Source: Ramlibacter sp. (GTDB lineage Bacteria > Pseudomonadota > Gammaproteobacteria > Burkholderiales > Burkholderiaceae). Taken from it: a DNA stretch of 8,388 nucleotides. The stretch spans positions 1 to 8,388 of the forward strand of contig JACMQP010000088.1 of NCBI GenBank assembly GCA_014376915.1, written 5' to 3'. The notes beneath the pieces are model-generated. The model saw nothing but the letters and a program-made list of their open reading frames with translations. It ran no database searches and was not told where the DNA came from. The first letter of the stretch is position 1. The number at the start of each line of letters is the position of its first letter. Made by a program: the position numbers and the translations under genes. Positions 1 to 7,776 of the stretch are shown here, one piece after another.

Positions 1-7
1 CTAGACG

Positions 8-922
8 ATGTTTTTTTCCGCCCGCAGCAAGGCCGTCGCCGACACCCTGGCCCAAGCGCGATTGCACGTCCAGCACGGACGCAGCCCCTGGGCCGACGCC
101 CGCGCCCGCTTCATGCGCAACAAGGCGGCCTTGGCCAGCCTCGTCATGCTGGTGCTGATCGTGGTGGTCTGCGTGGCGGGCCCGTGGCTGCTGCCCTACG
201 ACTTCGACACAGCCGACTGGGACGCGATGAAGGTGCCTCCCTCCTGGACCGGCTCGCACTGGTGGGGCACCGACGAGTCGGGTCGCGACCTGCTGGTGCG
301 CTGCCTGATCGGCGGCCGGATCTCGCTGATGGTCGGCCTGCTCGCAACCCTGGCGTCGGTTGCAGTGGGCATTGCCTGGGGAGCGACCGCCGGCTTCCTC
401 GGCGGCCGGATCGACGGCTTCATGATGCGGATCGTCGACATGATGTACGCCATCCCGTACCTGCTGATCGCCATCCTGCTGGTCACCATCCTGGGGCGAG
501 AGTTCTACCTGGTGGTGCTGGCCATCACGGCCTTCTCCTGGATGGACATGGCCCGCGTGGTGCGCGGCCAGACCCTGTCGCTGCGGACCATGGAATTCGT
601 CGAGGCGGCGCGCGCCATCGGGGTGCCGACCCGTCGCATCATCTTTTCCCACATCGTTCCCAACCTGCTGGGCATCGTCGTGATCTACACCACCGTGACG
701 GTGCCGGCGGTGATCCTGACCGAGTCGGTGCTCTCGTTCCTGGGGCTGGGCATCCAGGAGCCGATGACCAGCTGGGGCGTGCTGATCCAGGACGGCACCG
801 GCGTGATGGATGTGGCGCCATGGATGCTGCTGTTCCCGGCGGCGCTGCTGTCGGTCACCCTGTACTGCTTCAACTTCATCGGCGACGGCCTGCGCGACGC
901 GCTGGACCCCAAGGAACGCTAG
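8..922 (+). CDS. oppC: Oligopeptide/dipeptide ABC transporter permease, OppC type
   Basis: Inner-membrane permease subunit of a peptide-type ABC importer; in this family it pairs with OppB to form the channel and is driven by OppD and OppF, both encoded just downstream. At 304 aa it matches usual OppC length (about 300). The N-terminal cytoplasmic stretch with 'RFMRNKAALASL' (residues 35-46) leads into a first membrane helix (about 40-60), followed by the family motif 'WWGTDESGRDLL' (85-96). Further hydrophobic segments lie near 105-127, 147-180, 222-243 and 270-293. The EAA loop that docks on the ATPases is visible as 'EAARAIGVP' (199-207) running to 'HIVPN' (215-219). The start is limited by an in-frame TAG at 2-4, which may be the stop of an upstream oppB; no ribosome site can be judged from 7 bases. 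It could equally be called DppC or another peptide/nickel-family permease; the substrate cannot be read from the sequence. Confidence 0.93.
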   Translation: MFFSARSKAVADTLAQARLHVQHGRSPWADARARFMRNKAALASLVMLVLIVVVCVAGPWLLPYDFDTADWDAMKVPPSWTGSHWWGTDESGRDLLVRCLIGGRISLMVGLLATLASVAVGIAWGATAGFLGGRIDGFMMRIVDMMYAIPYLLIAILLVTILGREFYLVVLAITAFSWMDMARVVRGQTLSLRTMEFVEAARAIGVPTRRIIFSHIVPNLLGIVVIYTTVTVPAVILTESVLSFLGLGIQEPMTSWGVLIQDGTGVMDVAPWMLLFPAALLSVTLYCFNFIGDGLRDALDPKER

Positions 923-924
923 CC

Positions 925-2969
<2,045 letters not shown>

Positions 2970-2993
2970 GCGGCTGAGCCCGCCGGCGGCGCC

Positions 2994-3029
2994 AAAAAAA
3001 AAGCCACCGCCGAAGCGGTGGCTTTTTTT
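2994..3029. terminator. Bidirectional Rho-independent terminator between converging genes
   Basis: A perfect 8-bp stem, GCCACCGC (3003-3010) and GCGGTGGC (3015-3022), closes a CGAA tetraloop. Nine A precede it and seven T follow, so both strands present a hairpin with a U-tract. It sits between the oppF stop (2969) on the + strand and the receptor stop (3073) on the - strand, and can serve both. The A and T tracts can pair to lengthen the stem. The remaining bases of this 103-bp gap show no other signal. Confidence 0.93.
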
Positions 3030-3072
3030 CGGCAGCGCCGTCCTGGGACTGCGATGCGTTGCCCTCAGGCGA

Positions 3073-5982
3073 TCAGAACTTGTGCTTCAGGCCGATGCGG
3101 AAGTAGCGGCCGATGGCACCAGAGTAGTCCAGCGGGTTGTAGCCGATGGCGCCGTACGTGACGGGGTCCAGGGCCGGCTTCTTGTTCAAGACGTTCTGGA
3201 TGGAACCGAACAGCTCGGTCTTGTCTGTGAACTTGTAGGCACCGGACAGGTCCATCGTGGTGAAGGACGCGATCTTGCAGCCGCCAGGAGCATCGGCGCC
3301 GTTCGCCAGGTGCATGCCGCATTCGGTGTCCGCCTTCTCGAACTTGTTGTCGAAGCTGGCACGGTAGTTCACGTTCGCGCCGACACGCCACTTGCCCATG
3401 TCCCAGGTTGCAGCGATGCTGATGCGGTCCTTCGGCGAGCCCATGCAATTGGTGATGTTGCAATCGCCATGGGTGCCCGCGTAGTCGTGCGTGACGCCTT
3501 GCGAGTCGATCACACGCTGCGTAAACAGGTGCGACATGGTCACGTTGCCGGTAAGTTTGCCCATGCCGTTGCCCAGATCCCAGCGGTGCTTGAAGTCGAG
3601 GTCAAGGCCGCGCGTCAGGCTTTCCGCGGAGTTCACGAACTGCACGAAGCCGGTCAGGATCGGACCCGGGTCGCCGGCGAACTGGCTGAGCGCCGCGTCA
3701 CGGGTGTAGCGGCCGGCGTTGACTGCTTGCTGCGGATCTTCGATCACCGGCAGGCCGGTGCGCTTGATCTGCCACAGGTCGGCCGTCAGGCTGGTCTTGG
3801 GCGTGACGTCCCAGACCGCACCCAGGGTCGCGCTCTTCGACTTCTCGGACTCCAGGTTGGGGTTGCCGCGCTGCACGAACGTGGGAGCCACGCCCTTGCA
3901 ATCGGAAGCGGCCACACCCGCGGTGCAACGAACGTTGTCATTGACCACGGCGCCACCGAAGGCAGCGATGGAGCTGAGACTGTTTTCCGTCGACGACGGG
4001 GCGCGGAAGCCGTAGGCGTAAGTGCCACGCAGCGCGAGGTTGTCCATCACCTTGAACTTGCCGCCGATCTTCGGCGTCAGCGAGCTGCCGGCGTCGGAGT
4101 AGTGGTCATAGCGCAGGGCCGCGTTCAGTTCGATCCGCTTGGTCACCGGCAGCAGCACTTCGCCGTAGGTGGCGAAGATGTTGCGATCGCCGCCGTAGCC
4201 GGTCAGCGAGAGACCGATGTAGTTGCCCAGGCCGGCGTACAGCGGCAGGCTGTTGGCTTCGTGGCGGGCTTCAGCGCCGATTGCGATGCCGATCGGGCCG
4301 CCTTCGAGCTTGCCGAATTCGCGCGACATCTTGGCGTCCACGCCGTAATTGCGCGAGAAGCCTTCACGCGACTGGTCCTGCAGCAGCGCAGCGTACATGG
4401 CCGGCGAGTTCAGCTTGGCGTTTTCGCCGATGCGCCAGAAGGTGCCCGCGGGCAGCGCTGCGTAGGCGGCGCTGTTGGCGGTTGCGGCAGCGACATTGGC
4501 TGCCGTCGGATTCAGCAGGGCGTTGGAAACGCGCCAGTTGATCCGCTTTTCGGCCGTGTCGGTCTGCTTGCTTTCCGAGTAGGTCACGCCGGTGTCGTAG
4601 TCCCAGGCGTTCCACGTGCCCTTCAGGCCGGCGGTGACGCGCACCGAATGGCTTTCCGAGGAGGTGACGTTCGGTCCGTTTTCCAGGCCGGGGTTGTAGC
4701 TCAGGCGGGCGGCGGCGGCGTACGGGTTGTCCGGATGGGCCGCACCCAGCTGGGTGGCGGCCGCGTTGGATGCCACGTTGCCATTCGGGAAGAAGATGGT
4801 GCCGCTGGGAACCAGCGCGGTGTTCTCGATCTTCGAGCGCGACTGGTACAGGCTGACTTCGGCGAAGCCTTCCATGCTGGCGCTGATCTGCTTGGAGAAG
4901 CGGCCGAAGAAGCTGGCGGTCGTCTGCTCCGGCTGGACCTGGCCGAGCTGGCGCCACATGTCGGTGATGCAGCCGCCTTGCGGGTTGGTCTGCGGCAGGT
5001 TGGCGTTGTTGTTGCAGTAGGTCTGCGCGCCGGGGAACTGGCGGCTGAAACCGGAGCCGGCGCTGGCGTCGTTGCGGCCGTAGTAGAACAGCGTGCCCGG
5101 GTTGCGCACGTTGCCGACGATCGACTGGCTTGCGCTGTTGCCGGTGCGCGCGCCGGAAGCCGTGTTGGGGATCCAGCCGTTGCCGCCCATGCGGCCGATG
5201 TTGTTGTTCGAGCCGTTCGGGTCGTAGCCGAACTGGCCGAGGGCGGAAGCGCCAACGGTGCCGGAACGGTCACGGTAGTAGATCGGGTCTTTCTTGCCGA
5301 ACTCGGCGTTCAGCAAGACGTTGAAGCCGTCCTTGTCGATGTCGCCGAAGCCATGGGTGATGGCAACGCGCGGCTCGCTGCCGTCGCTCTTCTGCGAAAT
5401 GCCGTAGGTGGCCTTCACCACCGTGCCGACGAAATTCTTCTTCAGGATGATGTTCACGACACCGGCCACGGCATCAGAACCATAGATCGACGAAGCGCCG
5501 TCCTTGAGCACTTCGACGCGCTCGACCGCTTCCAGCGGAATCTGGTTCAGGTCGGTGAATGAGCGCTGGGCGTCATCGGCCAGCACGGCGGGTGCGACGC
5601 GACGGCCGTTGACGAGCACCAGGGTGGCGTTGGCACCGAGGCCGCGCAGCGAGATGCCGGCAGCGGTGGCGCCGGCGAAGCCGCGGCCGTAGGTGAACGG
5701 AACCGAACCCTGGCTGTCAGCAGTCAGTGTCTGCAGGTACTCGGCAACCGTGCCCTTGCCCGACTGCTCGATGTCTTCCTTGGTGATCACCTGCACCGGG
5801 GATGCGGTTTCGGCATCGGCGCGCCGGATGTTCGATCCGGTGATCTCGACACGCTGCAAACCCGATGCCGTGGCCTGGGCGGCGACCTCGGTTGCAACCA
5901 TCAGGGTCGCTGTGCCACAAAACGCCGTCAGCAATGCGCGGACGACAACGGTTTTCCTAAACCTGGCGGTGTCGGTTTTCAT
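3073..5982 (-). CDS. TonB-dependent outer-membrane receptor, substrate unknown
   Basis: Outer-membrane beta-barrel importer driven by TonB; the substrate cannot be told from the sequence. The 969-aa protein starts with a signal peptide (basic residues to about 15, hydrophobic core 16-31, probable cleavage near 'EVAAQA', 32-37). A TonB-box-like 'RVEITGSNI' (44-52) follows. The plug domain spans about 55-185, with 'SLRGLGANATLVLVNGRR' (111-128) and 'VERVEVLKDGASSIYGSD' (153-170), both very typical. The barrel includes 'YGFRAPSSTEN' (657-667) and 'QRGNPNLESEKS' (704-715), and ends in a C-terminal Phe as expected for assembly by BAM. The mature part has exactly eight cysteines in four close pairs: 323/338, 686/695, 841/846 and 888/902. 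The ATG at 5982 has GGAG (5988-5991) 5 nt upstream. It lies 207 bp downstream of tonB on the same strand and converges on the opp genes. No plug extension for sigma-regulator signalling and no siderophore-specific feature was recognised. Confidence 0.95.
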   Translation of the reverse strand: MKTDTARFRKTVVVRALLTAFCGTATLMVATEVAAQATASGLQRVEITGSNIRRADAETASPVQVITKEDIEQSGKGTVAEYLQTLTADSQGSVPFTYGRGFAGATAAGISLRGLGANATLVLVNGRRVAPAVLADDAQRSFTDLNQIPLEAVERVEVLKDGASSIYGSDAVAGVVNIILKKNFVGTVVKATYGISQKSDGSEPRVAITHGFGDIDKDGFNVLLNAEFGKKDPIYYRDRSGTVGASALGQFGYDPNGSNNNIGRMGGNGWIPNTASGARTGNSASQSIVGNVRNPGTLFYYGRNDASAGSGFSRQFPGAQTYCNNNANLPQTNPQGGCITDMWRQLGQVQPEQTTASFFGRFSKQISASMEGFAEVSLYQSRSKIENTALVPSGTIFFPNGNVASNAAATQLGAAHPDNPYAAAARLSYNPGLENGPNVTSSESHSVRVTAGLKGTWNAWDYDTGVTYSESKQTDTAEKRINWRVSNALLNPTAANVAAATANSAAYAALPAGTFWRIGENAKLNSPAMYAALLQDQSREGFSRNYGVDAKMSREFGKLEGGPIGIAIGAEARHEANSLPLYAGLGNYIGLSLTGYGGDRNIFATYGEVLLPVTKRIELNAALRYDHYSDAGSSLTPKIGGKFKVMDNLALRGTYAYGFRAPSSTENSLSSIAAFGGAVVNDNVRCTAGVAASDCKGVAPTFVQRGNPNLESEKSKSATLGAVWDVTPKTSLTADLWQIKRTGLPVIEDPQQAVNAGRYTRDAALSQFAGDPGPILTGFVQFVNSAESLTRGLDLDFKHRWDLGNGMGKLTGNVTMSHLFTQRVIDSQGVTHDYAGTHGDCNITNCMGSPKDRISIAATWDMGKWRVGANVNYRASFDNKFEKADTECGMHLANGADAPGGCKIASFTTMDLSGAYKFTDKTELFGSIQNVLNKKPALDPVTYGAIGYNPLDYSGAIGRYFRIGLKHKF

Positions 5983-5987
5983 GTGTT

Positions 5988-5991
5988 CTCC
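5988..5991 (-). promoter_or_regulatory. Ribosome binding site of the TonB-dependent receptor
   Basis: GGAG on the - strand, 5 nt before the ATG at 5982. It supports this start, which also gives a complete signal peptide. Confidence 0.7.
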
Positions 5992-6009
5992 AAACCAGTA
6001 CCTGTCACG

Positions 6010-6038
6010 AAAAAGGCCGGAGGATCATCTCGCGGCCC
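6010..6038 (-). terminator. Terminator-like hairpin in the receptor leader (possible attenuator)
   Basis: Read on the - strand, GGCCG (6037-6033), a bulged C, and GAG pair with CTC and CGGCC (6019-6015) around the loop ATGATC. Five T follow at once (6014-6010). That is an 8-bp GC-rich stem with one bulge plus a short U-tract. A possible G-U pair (6038 with 6014) extends the stem. It ends 27 nt before the receptor ATG, leaving too little room for a promoter between them. It is therefore either an attenuator in the receptor's own leader or the terminator of the exb-tonB transcript that also lies in the receptor's leader. The U-tract is short, so its strength is uncertain. Confidence 0.5.
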
Positions 6039-6090
6039 ACATGGAAGGGACGACACCCAAAAAAACAGTGAATCAATGCATGTCGTCGCC

Positions 6091-6131
6091 AAGGTAGAGG
6101 TTTTACACAAACGTCACAATTTCGTCACCAA
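6091..6131 (-). promoter_or_regulatory. Candidate promoter/operator of the receptor with 11-bp-spaced direct repeats
   Basis: On the - strand GTGACG occurs twice, at 6128-6123 and 6117-6112, exactly 11 bp apart (one helical turn), followed by an AT-rich TTTGTGTAAAA. Two weak promoter readings are possible: TTGTGA (6119-6114) with TACCTT (6096-6091) at 17-bp spacing, or TTGGTG (6131-6126) with TGTAAA (6107-6102) at 18-bp spacing. Either would give a leader of roughly 100 nt. The match to the housekeeping consensus is poor, which would fit a promoter needing an activator bound at the repeats. No convincing Fur box was seen. Confidence 0.35.
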
Positions 6132-6189
6132 GCTTTAACCCGCGGTTCGCGGTTTTGTGTCCGAAAAACATCGCTGCTGCGACAGACGG

Positions 6190-6861
6190 TCAGTTGTCCA
6201 TTTTGAAGTTGAACTCCTGCGGCGCCAGCACGTCGCCAGGTTCGCTCACGCACTTGTACTGGAGCATCGCGTTTCGCACCGCCGCATGGAAAATCCGCGG
6301 TCCCGACAAAATGGTCACTTCGCGCACGACGCCGTCACGGATCAGGGCCTGGGCCCGGACCACGCCCTCGGTGCCTTCCTTGAGCGCCTGGCGTGGCATC
6401 TCGGGCTTGACCTGGGTCGGGCAGGCGATGCTCATCTCGGTGCGCGCCGGTCCTGGCGGCCTCGGCGCGGGCGCGGGCGGAGCCGGCGGCGCGATGACGG
6501 CCGGCGTCGGCGGCGGAGTCGCCACCGACGCGATGGCCGGCGCTGCCGAGACCGGCGGCGCCACGTCGGGCGGTGGCACGAACGGCGGCGGCGGGGCCTC
6601 CACCCTCGGCGCCTGCGGCTCCTGCTTGACGATCTGCTTGGGCGGCGGCGGCGGCGGGGGTGGGGGCGGCGGGATGATCACTTCCTGGATCACCGCGGCC
6701 TCGAGCGGCTTCTTGATGATCTCCAGCCCCTTGCGCGCGGTGCCGGAGATCAGCGCCCACAGGATCACGATGTGCAGGGCCACCACCACGGCCCAGCCGG
6801 TGATGCGGCGCGACGGCTCATTGCCGGGATACCGGCGTCGGTTGATGGTCGTTGCGCTCAT
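6190..6861 (-). CDS. tonB: Energy transducer TonB
   Basis: Inner-membrane-anchored protein that spans the periplasm and passes proton-motive energy from ExbB/ExbD to outer-membrane receptors. The 223-aa protein has a basic cytoplasmic start, a single membrane helix (about 20-39) with His30 where TonB proteins keep their functional histidine, and a long proline-rich periplasmic linker (about 64-139). The globular TonB C-terminal domain (about 143-223) contains 'PRQALKEGTEGVVRAQ' (156-171) and ends in 'QYKC' and 'NFKMDN'. The linker begins with 11 consecutive prolines (64-74). The C-terminal domain has two cysteines, C147 and C204, which could form a disulfide. The ATG at 6861 overlaps the stop of the preceding exbD by 4 nt (ATGA), with only a weak ribosome site, so translation is probably coupled. 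Its location as last gene of exbB-exbD-exbD-tonB, just upstream of a receptor, supports the call. Confidence 0.93.
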   Translation of the reverse strand: MSATTINRRRYPGNEPSRRITGWAVVVALHIVILWALISGTARKGLEIIKKPLEAAVIQEVIIPPPPPPPPPPPKQIVKQEPQAPRVEAPPPPFVPPPDVAPPVSAAPAIASVATPPPTPAVIAPPAPPAPAPRPPGPARTEMSIACPTQVKPEMPRQALKEGTEGVVRAQALIRDGVVREVTILSGPRIFHAAVRNAMLQYKCVSEPGDVLAPQEFNFKMDN

Positions 6862-7289
6862 TTGACGAACTGCTCACTGCCGATGACCGCGATCTTGGAC
6901 AGGCCCTTGCGCTTGGTCGACGAAAGCACGTTGGCAAAGACGGCGTAGCTGCAGTCCTTGTTGGGGCGCAGGTGGATTTCCGGCTGGACCGGCTGCAGGG
7001 CAAGCAGCGACATCTTCTGCTCGAGCTCCTGGGCCGACACGGGCAACCCCTGCCAGTACACCAGGCTCTTTTCGTCGATGTCGATCTGCACCTTTTCCGG
7101 CTTGATCACGTCGGAGGGCGGCACGCCGACCGGCATTTCGAGGTTGACCGCGTGCAGCTGGATCGGGATGGTGATGATCAGCATCACCAGGAGCACCAGC
7201 ATCACGTCGATCAGGGGAGTGGTGTTGATGTCCATCATCACCTCCGGATCGCCGCCGCGGCGCACCAGGCGCGGGGATTTCTTGCGCAT
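6858..7289 (-). CDS. exbD: ExbD-family biopolymer transport protein (second copy)
   Basis: Proton-channel subunit working with ExbB to energise TonB. The 143-aa protein has a basic cytoplasmic tail ('MRKKSPRLVRRGG'), a single membrane helix (about 25-43) starting with 'INTTPLIDVMLVLL', and a periplasmic domain to the end. Asp28 in this motif corresponds to the essential membrane aspartate of ExbD/TolR. The start was set at 7289: GGAA lies 6 nt upstream and the tail aligns with the neighbouring ExbD. The frame stays open to an ATG at 7382, but that would add 31 unlikely residues overlapping the upstream gene by 64 nt. The gap to the upstream exbD is 29 nt, and its stop overlaps tonB. The sequence outside the membrane motif differs strongly from the other copy, so this is a diverged paralogue, not a fresh duplicate. 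TolR is less likely given the tonB neighbour. Confidence 0.9.
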   Translation of the reverse strand: MRKKSPRLVRRGGDPEVMMDINTTPLIDVMLVLLVMLIITIPIQLHAVNLEMPVGVPPSDVIKPEKVQIDIDEKSLVYWQGLPVSAQELEQKMSLLALQPVQPEIHLRPNKDCSYAVFANVLSSTKRKGLSKIAVIGSEQFVK

Positions 7290-7295
7290 GTATTG

Positions 7296-7299
7296 TTCC
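7296..7299 (-). promoter_or_regulatory. Ribosome binding site deciding the start of the second exbD
   Basis: GGAA on the - strand, 6 nt before the ATG at 7289, within the short gap after the first exbD. It is weak, but favours 7289 over the ATG at 7382 that lies inside the preceding gene. Confidence 0.5.
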
Positions 7300-7318
7300 G
7301 TTGTTCGCGCCAGGCGCG

Positions 7319-7750
7319 TTAGCCGCCCAGGGGCGGGGGTTCGGTGATGAAGGCCACCTTGGTGATCCCGGCCCGCTGGCACGCATACAGGATCTTGCCG
7401 ACGCCTTCGTAGTTCGCCGCCATGTCGCCGCGGATCTGGACCTCGGGCTGCGGCCTCATGGCCGAAACCTTCTTGAGCCGGGTCACCAGGGCTTCGACGT
7501 CGCTCACGCGCGAGTCGTACCAGAAGATGCCGCCGCGCTTGTCGACCGAGATGATGACGTTGTCGGGCTTGGTCTCGCGCACTTCGACCCGCTCCTTGGG
7601 CAGCGCGACGGGGATCGAGGTGGTGACAACGGGGATGGTGATCAGGAAAATGATCAGCAACACCAGCATCACGTCCACGAGGGGCGTGGTATTGATGGCG
7701 GAGATGACTTCGTCATCGTCGCCGCTGGACGGGCCTACAGCCATCGCCAT
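7319..7750 (-). CDS. exbD: ExbD-family biopolymer transport protein (first copy)
   Basis: Proton-channel subunit of the ExbB/ExbD motor. The 143-aa protein has a short acidic cytoplasmic tail ('GDDDEV', 10-15), one membrane helix (about 23-41) beginning 'INTTPLVDVMLVLL' with the conserved membrane Asp26, and a periplasmic domain containing 'PEVQIRGD' (102-109) and 'ITKVAFITE' (128-136). It ends in 'PPPLGG'. The start at 7750 has a good AGGAG (7757-7761) 6 nt upstream; a second ATG two codons later (7744) would be 12 nt away and fits less well. It lies 26 nt after exbB and 29 nt before the second exbD, all on one strand, so the genes form an operon. Its tail carries the opposite charge to that of the second copy. 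Confidence 0.93.
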   Translation of the reverse strand: MAMAVGPSSGDDDEVISAINTTPLVDVMLVLLIIFLITIPVVTTSIPVALPKERVEVRETKPDNVIISVDKRGGIFWYDSRVSDVEALVTRLKKVSAMRPQPEVQIRGDMAANYEGVGKILYACQRAGITKVAFITEPPPLGG

Positions 7751-7776
7751 GGATTGCTCCTGCGACCGGGGGCCGC

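Noticed and set aside
184..924. Upstream extension of the oppD reading frame
   Set aside because: The extension lies wholly within oppC in another frame and reads as Arg/Pro/Gly-rich noise. The ATG at 925 gives the normal OppD length and start.
6138..6155. Small hairpin (CGCG stem with AAC loop on the - strand) just downstream of tonB as its terminator
   Set aside because: The stem has a bulge and is followed on the - strand by GTTAAAGC, not by a T-tract. The T-rich side faces the + strand, where no gene ends. The hairpin at 6010-6038 is a better candidate.
5983..6189. Search for a cobalamin, TPP or other riboswitch, or a Fur box, in the receptor leader
   Set aside because: No recognisable riboswitch core and no Fur-like 19-bp inverted repeat was found by eye; only the direct repeats and the terminator-like hairpin stand out.
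6640..6672. G-quadruplex on the + strand opposite the TonB proline run
   Set aside because: There are not four separate runs of three or more G; only weak two-layer forms are possible, and the protein-level polyproline explains the sequence.
6155..6948. Two overlapping + strand frames with poly-glycine or Arg-rich content
   Set aside because: They are antisense to tonB; the glycine run is the reverse of the TonB proline codons. No ribosome site or known domain.
7290..7382. Longer start for the second exbD at 7382
   Set aside because: It would overlap the first exbD by 64 nt, adds residues unlike any ExbD tail, and lacks the ribosome site seen before 7289.
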